Shown here: piece by piece, positions 16,887 through 24,240 of the stretch
Layout of the letters: every line of letters starts with the position of its first letter
How positions within the stretch are numbered: the first letter of the stretch is position 1
DNA from: an uncultured Clostridium sp.
Lineage (GTDB): Bacteria; Bacillota; Clostridia; TANB77; CAG-508
NCBI GenBank assembly: GCA_902492105.1
Contig: CABUKD010000018.1
Span: forward strand, 1 to 39,234
Direction: 5' to 3'
DNA length: 39,234 bases
Made by a program: the position numbers and the translations under genes
The notes under the pieces: model-generated
The model's input: only the letters and a program-made list of their open reading frames with translations
Database searches by the model: none
Told to the model about the DNA's origin: nothing

Positions 16887-17603
16887 TTAATTTTCGTCTC
16901 CTACAAAAGTACCCACTCTTTCCCCTAAAATTGCTTTTACCATATTATCTGGTTCATTCATTCCAAATACAATTAAAGGAATATGATTATCTCTACATAA
17001 AGAAGTAGCTGTAGAATCCATTACTTTTAAGTCTTTATTTAAAATATCTAAATAAGAAATTTTATCATATTTAACAGCATTTGGATTGATTTTTGGATCA
17101 TCAGAATAAACTCCATCAATGGTTTTTGCAACTAGTATTACTTCTGCATCTACTTCTGCTGCTCTTAAAGCTGCTGCTGTATCTGTTGTAAAATATGGAT
17201 TTCCTGTTCCACCACTAAAAATAACGACTCTTCCTTTTTCTAAATGTTTTACTGCTTTTCTTTTAATATATGGCTCTGCTATTTCTTGCATTTCAATTGC
17301 AGTTTGTACTCTAGTATAAATTTCTCTTGTTTCTAAAGCATCTTGCAGTGCAAGCCCGTTCATACAAGTAGCAAGCATTCCCATATAATCTGATGTGGTT
17401 CTTTCCATTTGATGACCATATTTTCCTCTCCAAAAGTTTCCACCACCTACTACAATAGCAACCTGTGCTCCTAGTTCTACTACTTCTTTTATTTTATCGC
17501 AAATTTTTCCTAAAGTGGTTACATCAATACCATGTTTGGTATCTCCTGCCAAAGCCTCTCCACTTAGTTTAAGTAGCACTCTTTTATACTTTAATTCTGG
17601 CAA
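16887..17603 (-). CDS. pyrH: UMP kinase, TTG start
   Basis: It phosphorylates UMP to UDP in pyrimidine nucleotide synthesis and is the usual partner upstream of frr. At 238 aa it shows 'RVLLKLSGEALAG', 'VVGGGNFWRG', 'FSGGTGNPYFTTDTAAALRA' and 'DGVYSDDPK'. No ATG or GTG is in frame before the conserved N-terminus. The frame opens with TTG (17601-17603), with AAGGAGAG about 9-11 bases upstream. A TTG start suggests modest initiation. It is the first gene of the cluster that runs to polC. I see only weak promoter matches upstream. Confidence 0.96.
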   Translation of the reverse strand: MPELKYKRVLLKLSGEALAGDTKHGIDVTTLGKICDKIKEVVELGAQVAIVVGGGNFWRGKYGHQMERTTSDYMGMLATCMNGLALQDALETREIYTRVQTAIEMQEIAEPYIKRKAVKHLEKGRVVIFSGGTGNPYFTTDTAAALRAAEVDAEVILVAKTIDGVYSDDPKINPNAVKYDKISYLDILNKDLKVMDSTATSLCRDNHIPLIVFGMNEPDNMVKAILGERVGTFVGDEN

Positions 17604-17715
17604 TAATATACACTCTCCTTACCATTTATTTTTTCATGCTATCATTCTATCATAATTTCTTAATTTTTACAGCCTTTTTTGAAAATTTTTTAGTTTCTTA
17701 AAAGATTTTTTTTAT

Positions 17716-17749
17716 ATAAAAAATAGACATGTTATTTGCATGTCTATTT
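17716..17749 (-). terminator. Terminator after the DUF4258/YgiT pair
   Basis: A perfect 11-base stem (17721-17731 with 17739-17749) with a 7-base loop is followed by a T run on the minus strand. It insulates pyrH from the toxin-antitoxin-like pair. Confidence 0.85.
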
Positions 17750-17773
17750 TATAGCCTTTAACCTCTATTCGTT

Positions 17774-18004
17774 TTAGGCAACCTTTGTTGTATAATTAAT
17801 TACTGTAATTTCAGTAATGGCATTTCTTACCGAATTAACTAATTTTTCTATTTGTTTAGCAACTTCATCGCTATAAGATACCTCTCCACATTGTTTACAT
17901 ACTTGAGATGGTACATTTTTAATAATAATAATACAATTATCTAATTCAACCATAAAAGTGGTATTCTTATTTTCTAATTTTCCTTTACACATAAAACAAT
18001 TCAT
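17774..18004 (-). CDS. YgiT-type zinc finger protein (MqsA N-terminal-like)
   Basis: This 76-aa protein has two CxxC pairs (C3/C6 and C36/C39), with 'CKQCGEVSYSDEVAKQIEKL', the pattern of the zinc-binding half of MqsA/YgiT antitoxins. The HTH half that binds DNA in full MqsA is missing, so it may be a short antitoxin that only neutralises its partner. I set the start at 18004 ('MNCFMCKG'). It has AAGGAGA upstream and lies 2 bases after the stop of the DUF4258 gene, implying coupled translation. The longer in-frame ORF to 18046 would overlap that gene. Confidence 0.8.
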   Translation of the reverse strand: MNCFMCKGKLENKNTTFMVELDNCIIIIKNVPSQVCKQCGEVSYSDEVAKQIEKLVNSVRNAITEITVINYTTKVA

Positions 18005-18006
18005 AA

Positions 18007-18330
18007 TTATTTTTTCTCCTTCCTTGTCTTTAAATCTTTTTCCCATTCTATATCATCAGGATAATATGCCGTAACAATCCATAACTCTTTACCATCAAAT
18101 CCACATACTACATGCAAAACTTGACTATTTAAATTTATTCCATAAACTAAACAACTTGGATATGGATAAGAGTCTTCATATTCTTCTATTATTTCTCCAT
18201 GGAAAAGAGCATTTTCAACATCACTTTGATTTATGTTTCTCTGCAAAAGTCTTATCATCACATGATTCGTCCATCTTATCTTTCCGTCTTGTATTAACTG
18301 TTTAATTGTATTAATATTTAATTTTTCCAT
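18007..18330 (-). CDS. DUF4258 domain protein, likely toxin partner
   Basis: This 107-aa protein carries the DUF4258 pattern: 'IRWTNHVMIRLLQRNINQSD' with 'VENALFHGEIIEEYEDSYPYPS', then 'LHVVCGFDGKELWIVTAYYPD'. The paired His and Arg residues and the YYPD end are typical. Members often sit directly before a YgiT-type zinc-finger gene and are regarded as RelE/MqsR-like toxins. Activity here is inferred. The ATG at 18328-18330 has AGAGGTG upstream. A GTG two codons earlier overlaps that site and is less likely. Confidence 0.8.
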   Translation of the reverse strand: MEKLNINTIKQLIQDGKIRWTNHVMIRLLQRNINQSDVENALFHGEIIEEYEDSYPYPSCLVYGINLNSQVLHVVCGFDGKELWIVTAYYPDDIEWEKDLKTRKEKK

Positions 18331-18494
18331 AAGCACCTCTTTTTATTCTTTATATATTCTATCATATTTATACTGTAAATTCTATATTTAATAAAAATTT
18401 CTTTAAATTTTATTTTTTATAGTAAATTTCAAAATGGAATAATATTCATCAATATTTTTTTAATATTAGACAATACTAAAAGAAAAGGTGAAAT

Positions 18495-19151
18495 ATGATG
18501 AATCAAATTATAATGCAACCTAAAAATTCTACCATACAATATTTTAAAAAAAACCAATATCGTTTGCAATTTTGGTTTTCTTTTGGTATAGCTCTTATTT
18601 TTTTATGTATTTTTTTTAGCAATATTTATCAGATGCATAAACAAGAAAAATTGTCTAAAACTTTGCTTAATAATTATTCACTAACTACTCTTTATCAAAA
18701 TTTAGAAGATACCCAAAATACAGTAAGACCACAAAAAGTACAAGTCACTTATTCTAATCCTTTCGTTATTGGAATGATTCGTATTGATAAAATTAATGTA
18801 AATTATCCTATTTTATCTGAAAGTAACCGTGATTTATTAAAGATTTCTCTTTGCCGTTTTGCAGGTCCTATGCCTAATGAAATAGGAAATTTATGTATTG
18901 CTGGTCATAATTATGTGGATTATAAGCTGTTTAGTAGATTGCATGAATTAGAAAATGGAGATGTTATAGACATTTATGATTTGAATGGTACTAAAATTAC
19001 TTATATTGTTTTTGATAAATTTGAGGTAAAACCCAATGACTTATCTTGTACCAGTCAAAATGTGGGAGAAAATAAAATTGTAACTTTATTAACTTGTAAT
19101 AATGTAAATGGAAAAAGAACGGTAGTAAAAGCAAAAGAATATACTGAATGA
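18495..19151 (+). CDS. Sortase family transpeptidase
   Basis: This is a membrane-anchored cysteine transpeptidase that cleaves LPxTG-type sorting signals and joins the protein to a wall or pilin amine. At 218 aa it has an N-terminal transmembrane anchor at about 26-43. The sortase fold starts near 'IGMIRIDKINVNYPIL', with catalytic His138 ('IAGHNYVDYKLFSRL'), Cys201 ('VTLLTCNN') and Arg208. The short form and 'TLLTC' suggest a class D or E-like housekeeping or accessory enzyme; the class is not certain. AAAAGGTG precedes two adjacent ATGs. The only LPxTG protein in view lies convergently next door. Confidence 0.93.
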   Translation: MMNQIIMQPKNSTIQYFKKNQYRLQFWFSFGIALIFLCIFFSNIYQMHKQEKLSKTLLNNYSLTTLYQNLEDTQNTVRPQKVQVTYSNPFVIGMIRIDKINVNYPILSESNRDLLKISLCRFAGPMPNEIGNLCIAGHNYVDYKLFSRLHELENGDVIDIYDLNGTKITYIVFDKFEVKPNDLSCTSQNVGENKIVTLLTCNNVNGKRTVVKAKEYTE

Positions 19152-19172
19152 TAAATTCAATATATTCTTTTT
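19134..19172 (+). terminator. Terminator overlapping the sortase stop codon
   Basis: A 16-base-pair stem with one internal mismatch (19134-19149 with 19155-19170) has the loop at the TGA stop and is followed by a short T run. The 5' arm is made of the last sortase codons. Confidence 0.75.
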
Positions 19173-19198
19173 GATATATCTTAAAATCGAAATACATT

Positions 19199-19549
19199 TT
19201 ATAGATTTTTATAATTTCTAATTTTAATATATGCATAAATTGCTGATACAATACAGATTGCTATGAATACAAATAATGCTGTATCTTCTGCTACACCGGT
19301 TTGTGGTAGGGTATTTGTTGAAGTTGTATTTTGTGTGTTGTTAATAACAGGGATAGTGTTTTCTTCATTGTTTACTACATTATTTGTTTCATTGTTAGCT
19401 TCATTATTTGCTTGTTCATTGTTATTTTGTCCATTAATAATTTCTAAAGGATTATCGTCAGTAGCTTGTACGCTAGGAACAATTACAAGTAATAATAATG
19501 CAATTACTAATCCAAATACTAAAACTAATTTTTTACTTTTCATCATCAT
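19199..19549 (-). CDS. Small LPQTG-anchored, Asn-rich surface protein
   Basis: The 116-aa precursor has a Lys-containing N-terminus and a signal helix (about 8-29, ending 'SVQA'). About 50 residues dominated by Asn, Glu and Thr follow, then 'LPQTG' (81-85), a hydrophobic helix and a positive tail 'KIRNYKNL'. It is a complete sorting substrate with almost no folded domain. GGAG lies 5, 8 or 11 bases before three consecutive ATGs, so the start is one of 19549, 19546 or 19543. A longer ORF to 19627 lacks support. The adjacent convergent sortase is the obvious candidate enzyme. The role may be a spacer, a wall-charge modifier or a competitor substrate. Confidence 0.88.
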   Translation of the reverse strand: MMMKSKKLVLVFGLVIALLLLVIVPSVQATDDNPLEIINGQNNNEQANNEANNETNNVVNNEENTIPVINNTQNTTSTNTLPQTGVAEDTALFVFIAICIVSAIYAYIKIRNYKNL

Positions 19550-19704
19550 CAAATCTCCTTTTCTTTCGATTATTTTCTTATCTTTATTATTTGTATAAAC
19601 AGAAAAAATATACCTTATTTTTTCCATCTAGAAATATTTTATACTTCTACTAATAAATAGTCAAGTTTTTTTTACATTTTTTTTATTTTTTTGCTATTTT
19701 TTTG

Positions 19705-20805
19705 TTATACGTTAAATCTAAATAATACAATATCACCATCCTGCATAACATAGTCTTTGCCTTCTAAACGCATTAATCCTTTTTCTTTTACTGCTGCCGC
19801 AGAACCTTCTTTAATTAAATCATCATAGGAAATAATTTCGGCGCGAATAAATCCTCTCTCTATATCACTATGAATTTTTCCTGCAGCTTGTGGTGCTTTT
19901 GTTCCCTTTTTAATGGTCCATGCCCTTACTTCTGGTTCTCCTGCTGTTAAAAATGACATAAGTCCTAATAAGTCATAGCTTGCTTTAATTACTTTGTCTA
20001 AGCCAGATTCTTCTAATCCTAATGCTTCTAACATTTCTTTTTGGTCTTCACCATCTAAAGAAGCGAGTTCCTCTTCAATTTTTACACAAAGAGGAATAAC
20101 TGCTGCATTTTCTTGTTTCGCATATTCTTTTACTTTTTTTACATTTTCATCATTTTCTGCATTACTTAGTTGTTCTTCTGAAACATTGGCAATGTATAAA
20201 ATTGGTTTCATAGTAAGTAAAAAAGCATCTTTTAAAATTTCTTTTTCTTCTTCATTAAGTTCCATGGTTCTAGTTGGTTTTCCTTGTGATAACCACTCTT
20301 TTACTTTTTCTAAAACTTCTAGTTCCTGTGCATATTTTTTATCTGCTTTAATTTTCTTTTTTACATTATCAATTCTTTTTTCTATTGTTTCTAAATCTGC
20401 AAATACTAACTCTAAATTAATAGTTTCTATATCTCGAACAGGGTCAATACTACCATCTACATGGACAATATTTGTATCTTCAAAACATCTTACTACTTCT
20501 ACAATACTATCTACTTCACGAATGTGAGATAAAAATTTATTGCCTAGTCCTTCTCCATGGCTTGCTCCTTTTACTAAACCTGCAATATCCACAAATTCAA
20601 TTACTGCTGGAGTTACCTTTTGTGGATGATAAATTTCTGCTAATTTTTGCAATCTTTCGTCTGGTACTGCTACTACACCTACATTTGGTTCAATTGTGCA
20701 AAAAGGATAATTAGCACATTCTGCTCCTGCTTTAGTAATAGCATTAAACATAGTACTTTTTCCTACATTAGGAAGTCCTACAATTCCCATCTTCATAATA
20801 ATCAT
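19705..20805 (-). CDS. ychF: Redox-regulated ATPase/GTPase YchF
   Basis: This is an Obg-family P-loop NTPase (YchF/OLA1) that prefers ATP and is associated with ribosomes and stress responses. At 366 aa it shows 'GIVGLPNVGKSTMFNAIT' near the N-terminus, 'FVDIAGLVKGASHGEGLGN' as the G3 region, a coiled-coil insertion around residues 130-170 and the C-terminal TGS domain ending 'YVMQDGDIVLFRFNV'. Three ATGs lie in the first six codons. GGAG is close to the first, while homology favours 'MKMGIVG' three codons later. Confidence 0.97.
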   Translation of the reverse strand: MIIMKMGIVGLPNVGKSTMFNAITKAGAECANYPFCTIEPNVGVVAVPDERLQKLAEIYHPQKVTPAVIEFVDIAGLVKGASHGEGLGNKFLSHIREVDSIVEVVRCFEDTNIVHVDGSIDPVRDIETINLELVFADLETIEKRIDNVKKKIKADKKYAQELEVLEKVKEWLSQGKPTRTMELNEEEKEILKDAFLLTMKPILYIANVSEEQLSNAENDENVKKVKEYAKQENAAVIPLCVKIEEELASLDGEDQKEMLEALGLEESGLDKVIKASYDLLGLMSFLTAGEPEVRAWTIKKGTKAPQAAGKIHSDIERGFIRAEIISYDDLIKEGSAAAVKEKGLMRLEGKDYVMQDGDIVLFRFNV

Positions 20806-20891
20806 TCATCTCCATTTTCATCTATATTTTTCTAATATTCTTCTGCATTATTTTTTTATATCTTTCCATTTTTCAATATACTAACTGTTTC

Positions 20892-22088
20892 TTAATATTC
20901 AATATTTTGTACAGCTTTCTGTTCTTCTGTATTTTCTATTTCATTACCTTGGTTTGATTCTGTATTTTCTTCTATATTTCCTTCTGTGCCATTTTCTTCC
21001 TCATTATTTTGATTTTCTTGATTGCCATCTTCTACATTTTCTGGAGGTTCTTGTGTATTTCCGCCTTCTGTGTTTTCTTGCTCATTTCCCCCAGTATTGT
21101 TTTCTTCATTGCCTCCGTTACCTTCCCCTGGTTTTTGTGTATTGTCACCTGTTGGTGGATCTTGTGGCTTTGTACCTTCTCCCGGTTTTTGTTCTTCATT
21201 TTTACCATCATCTTTATTGTCATCTTCTGGTTTATAAGTTCTCCATGGATTTTTTGGATTAGGATCAGTTGGATCCCATCCTCTCAATTTAGCTGGTGCA
21301 TTTGATATTTTTTTAGCTTTTGGTCTTCTATATGCTTGTGATGGATCTGAATAAAATTCCACTGACGAGCCTACTGAAACATTGTTAAAAATCCATAAAG
21401 CATCTGCTGTAGTCATACGAATACAGCCCATAGAAGCTTTTGTTCCTAGTTTATCATATTCCCAATACTCCAAAGTGCTAGGATCACCATTTACTAAATA
21501 TGGTACAGAGTGGAATAAAATATTTCCAACTATTTGTGTACAATAATGACCATATACATCTCCAAACATATGAAGCCATGTAATTTTAGCTGGTATTTTA
21601 TATACACCTGAAGTAGGTGTTTCAGTTCCTGTAGAACAAATAAAAGTTTTTACTCTCTTTGTATATTTTCCATTGGAATCATAGGTATATACATCTATTA
21701 ATTGAGCTCCATAATTTACTTTAATATAATATTTCTTTTTGGTTGTTGTGGTAGAAGTATTATTCTTATCCTTCTTTTCTTTTTCTTCTGCCTTTTTCAT
21801 TTCTTCTTCATTGATTTTCTTAAGTTCTTCTTCTGTTTTATTTTCTACATTTTCTAGTTGATCCATAGAAATGGTATTTTGGTCTTGTAAGTCATTTTCA
21901 TATTGTCCTTTTGCTGAAGTTTGTTTTGAATTTTGAGAACTCATAATTACATAAGCTGCTGTAGAACCTGTAAGTACTACCATAAAGATGACAATAAAAA
22001 TAATCCATTTCATTTTATTGGTAAATTTGTTTTGTTTTAATTCTTCTTTTGAATTTTCCAATGATTTCACATCCCTTAAAATTAACAT
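20892..22088 (-). CDS. L,D-transpeptidase (YkuD) with disordered acidic C-terminal tail
   Basis: This is a membrane-anchored peptidoglycan transpeptidase of 398 aa. A transmembrane segment spans about 27-49. A charged coiled region (about 60-118) holds the domain away from the membrane. The YkuD core has 'HSVPYL' (His193) and 'KASMGCIRMTTADALW' with catalytic Cys222. The usual SHGC is SMGC here, so the His just before Gly-Cys is replaced by Met. From about 280 the tail is Gly/Glu/Asn/Pro-rich, low in complexity and probably disordered. The ATG at 22088 lacks a good ribosome binding site. A TTG at 22061 with AAGGG upstream is a plausible alternative start. Confidence 0.92.
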   Translation of the reverse strand: MLILRDVKSLENSKEELKQNKFTNKMKWIIFIVIFMVVLTGSTAAYVIMSSQNSKQTSAKGQYENDLQDQNTISMDQLENVENKTEEELKKINEEEMKKAEEKEKKDKNNTSTTTTKKKYYIKVNYGAQLIDVYTYDSNGKYTKRVKTFICSTGTETPTSGVYKIPAKITWLHMFGDVYGHYCTQIVGNILFHSVPYLVNGDPSTLEYWEYDKLGTKASMGCIRMTTADALWIFNNVSVGSSVEFYSDPSQAYRRPKAKKISNAPAKLRGWDPTDPNPKNPWRTYKPEDDNKDDGKNEEQKPGEGTKPQDPPTGDNTQKPGEGNGGNEENNTGGNEQENTEGGNTQEPPENVEDGNQENQNNEEENGTEGNIEENTESNQGNEIENTEEQKAVQNIEY

Positions 22089-22230
22089 TTGCTTTTTTGC
22101 TTTTTTTATTTTAGCATAAGTTTTAAAAAAAGTATAGACAATTTAAAAAACATAATAAAAACTTTTTCAATTTATTTGTAAAAATTTTTATAAAGATCTA
22201 ATAAATAATAAAAATTGTTTTTATTCGTTT

Positions 22231-22271
22231 AAAAAAAGCACTATGCTGAAATTAGCCATAGTGCTTTTTTT
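22231..22271 (-). terminator. Terminator after the DUF1653 gene
   Basis: A 15-base stem (22231-22245 with 22257-22271), whose base carries runs of seven A and seven T, brackets an 11-base loop. On the minus strand it follows the DUF1653 stop closely. The symmetric A/T runs would let it work in both directions. Confidence 0.9.
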
Positions 22272-22277
22272 AAAGTA

Positions 22278-22535
22278 TTATCCTTTGAAATTAGAAGCAA
22301 CGCTTTCAATATCCTGCAATTCAAATCTGTATTTTTGTTTTACGTTTGGGTATTTTTCGTGGTCTACTTCACTTAGAAACATCTCTACTGGTCTAATCCA
22401 TAAACTACCATCACCATATAGTCTTCTATAGACTACATATTTTTCCTTTGTTTCAGAATGACTAGCGAGATCCTCTACTAGATAATAATCTCCCTTAAAA
22501 TGTTTGTAGATTCCATGAATTTTTAGTTCTTGCAT
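22278..22535 (-). CDS. DUF1653 domain protein
   Basis: This 85-aa soluble protein has the DUF1653 pattern: 'GIYKHFKGDYYLVEDLASHSET' region, 'YVVYRRLYGDGSLWIRPVEMF' and a Tyr/Phe-rich end. The family is a small beta-barrel-like domain of unknown function, often found alone. I start it at 22535 ('MQELKIHG') with GGAG 7 bases upstream. Six earlier residues in the longer ORF overlap that site. It is a single-gene unit with its own promoter and terminator. Confidence 0.88.
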   Translation of the reverse strand: MQELKIHGIYKHFKGDYYLVEDLASHSETKEKYVVYRRLYGDGSLWIRPVEMFLSEVDHEKYPNVKQKYRFELQDIESVASNFKG

Positions 22536-22633
22536 ATTGCTTCTCCCTTTCATAATAAATTTCCTCTTTATACTTATTTAGAGGATTACACTTTAAGCTT
22601 CAAGTTTTCAAAGTGTACTATAATTATGGAATA

Positions 22634-22677
22634 ATATTAGCATACTTCAAATTGAAAGTCAATTGATACTTTATCAA
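22634..22677 (-). promoter_or_regulatory. DUF1653 promoter with adjacent palindrome
   Basis: On the minus strand: -35 TTGACT (22657-22662), a 17-base spacer and a -10 TAATAT (22634-22639). A perfect interrupted palindrome, TTGATA-CTT-TATCAA (22663-22677), touches the upstream edge of the -35 and could be an operator or activator site. Confidence 0.6.
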
Positions 22678-22880
22678 AAATAAAAACCTACAAACTTTGA
22701 TAGTTCGTAAGTTTTATGTTTGGAGCGATTACGAAACAGGTATGCGAAAAAATTACATACACTTGTTTTAAGCTCTTATATAACTCGATTTATTGTTTAT
22801 ACTTTAACATAAAATTTATATTTTAGCAATAGTTATAAAGAATAAATATCTATTATCCTGTTATAATTGTTCTACTTTTC
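22678..22880. other. Non-coding stretch, possible decayed 3' end of the island gene
   Basis: No gene is visible. It contains short complementary pieces (for example TTCGTAA near 22708 with TTACGAA near 22730) but no convincing terminator. Because the PD-(D/E)XK-like gene stops abruptly just upstream of it on the minus strand, part of this sequence may be the degraded remainder of that gene. Confidence 0.35.
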
Positions 22881-24104
22881 TCAAATAAATCTACCCGTTA
22901 ATTGGTCAAGTTCTGGATTATTAATATCACTCGAATAATTTTTACATTCTATAAATAAAAATGGACAAGGTACATTTGCTTTTTCAGATATATATGTAAA
23001 AAATCCATATTCTGAAACATTTGTAAAACATATATCTATTCTTTTTCTACCATCATTAATTTCTTTTTCCTTTTTTGGATTTATAAGATTTGGATAAAGT
23101 AATAGTTCAAATATACCAATCATTAAATTGTGAAATTCAGATGCTGATTTTGTACCATATGGAATACTTTTCAATCTATTAATTAGAATATCACAAATTT
23201 TATCTATAGAAATATCTTCTAACATATTTCCGTTCATAGAATTACTTTTATTTAAATAAGTTTTTTTGAAATCTTCCAATACCTCAGGATGATTCATAGT
23301 AAAGTTACTTAAATAATCTTTATTCATTTCTTCTTCAGTTTCTATAATATCTTTTTTAGTAACAAACAACTCTTTTGATTTTTTCCTTCGTTGTACTAAG
23401 TTAGTCATATTTCTTATATTTTCATCTTGTAAAAAATTTAATACAAAATGTTGACGATATTGTGAACTAGACCCTTCAAGTGTATAGTTAACAATTTTTT
23501 TAGGTACTAATAATACTGGCTTATCATCAATTATCAATCTATCCATATATTCATTTTCCCATTTTAGTGTTTTTTCATTCCAAAAGAAGCCAGATGGAAC
23601 ATTATGAGTAAGTTCTATATTAAGTAAATTACATTGACTAATTGTATATTCAAGTAAATGCTTTTTTAATATATTAGTTAACATATCAGACAACATATCT
23701 TTATCAAATCCATTTACCAAAACTCTTAAATCTTCTATATCTTGCAGAACTCCATCTTCTATTGCTTTACTATTCTTTAAAGCATTAAATATCTTCTCTG
23801 CACCAATTTGTCCTACACCTTTTCCTTTAGATATACCTTTAGATAATCCTAAATGAGTTTCGTTTATTTCTCTTAAATGAGAACATAAATATTTTGCCTG
23901 TTCATCTAAATTATTTGATAAAGTATTTATTAAATAAGAAAAAAATGAGTCCATTGTTTCTACAAATTTTGCATTAAATACACTATCATATTTTCTAATT
24001 AAATTAGAATCAATAAACAATGGAATATCTCTTTCAGTATCAATATCTACAAAATCAAGTTCAAATTGAGATTTTGTTAAATTTAATTTCTCACTAATTT
24101 TCAT
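22881..24104 (-). CDS. PD-(D/E)XK nuclease-like protein, possibly C-terminally truncated
   Basis: I recognise no named family. The first 300 residues are helical and charged, with no signal or membrane segment. Near the C-terminus 'GRKRIDICFTN' and, about 30 residues later, 'PFLFIECKNY' give the D...ExK spacing of PD-(D/E)XK nucleases. A Gln in 'DQLTGRF' follows, a common last core element. The protein ends only a few residues later ('GRFI'), whereas this fold usually continues, so a truncation by nonsense or frameshift is possible. GGGGGAG precedes the ATG. The divergent neighbour is a KilA-N gene and the two promoters are back-to-back, as in small defence or phage-derived modules. Confidence 0.7.
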   Translation of the reverse strand: MKISEKLNLTKSQFELDFVDIDTERDIPLFIDSNLIRKYDSVFNAKFVETMDSFFSYLINTLSNNLDEQAKYLCSHLREINETHLGLSKGISKGKGVGQIGAEKIFNALKNSKAIEDGVLQDIEDLRVLVNGFDKDMLSDMLTNILKKHLLEYTISQCNLLNIELTHNVPSGFFWNEKTLKWENEYMDRLIIDDKPVLLVPKKIVNYTLEGSSSQYRQHFVLNFLQDENIRNMTNLVQRRKKSKELFVTKKDIIETEEEMNKDYLSNFTMNHPEVLEDFKKTYLNKSNSMNGNMLEDISIDKICDILINRLKSIPYGTKSASEFHNLMIGIFELLLYPNLINPKKEKEINDGRKRIDICFTNVSEYGFFTYISEKANVPCPFLFIECKNYSSDINNPELDQLTGRFI

Positions 24105-24138
24105 TTTTCTCCCCCAAAAAAATTCATATTTTTACAAT

Positions 24139-24167
24139 ATTATAGATTATTTTTACAAATTTTTCAA
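24139..24167 (-). promoter_or_regulatory. Promoter of the PD-(D/E)XK-like gene
   Basis: On the minus strand: -35 TTGAAA (24162-24167), a 17-base spacer and a perfect -10 TATAAT (24139-24144). Only six bases separate its -35 from that of the divergent KilA-N promoter. Confidence 0.75.
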
Positions 24168-24173
24168 ATAATA

Positions 24174-24202
24174 TTGATTTTAAAACTTTTGTTTGGTATA
24201 AT
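24174..24202 (+). promoter_or_regulatory. Promoter of the KilA-N gene
   Basis: A -35 TTGATT (24174-24179), a 17-base spacer and a perfect -10 TATAAT (24197-24202) preceded by TG at the extended -10 position. It shares a short common control region with the divergent gene. Confidence 0.8.
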
Positions 24203-24240
24203 GATACAAAATAATTTTTATTTCTAAAAGAGGTCAAAAT

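Noticed and set aside
19550..19627. Longer start for the LPQTG protein
   Set aside because: It would put 26 polar residues ahead of a normal signal peptide and ignores the GGAG beside the three ATGs at 19541-19549.
20954..21305. Several overlapping ORFs on both strands in the transpeptidase tail
   Set aside because: They are products of the repetitive Glu/Asn/Gly/Pro codons of the real gene. None has a ribosome binding site or plausible composition.
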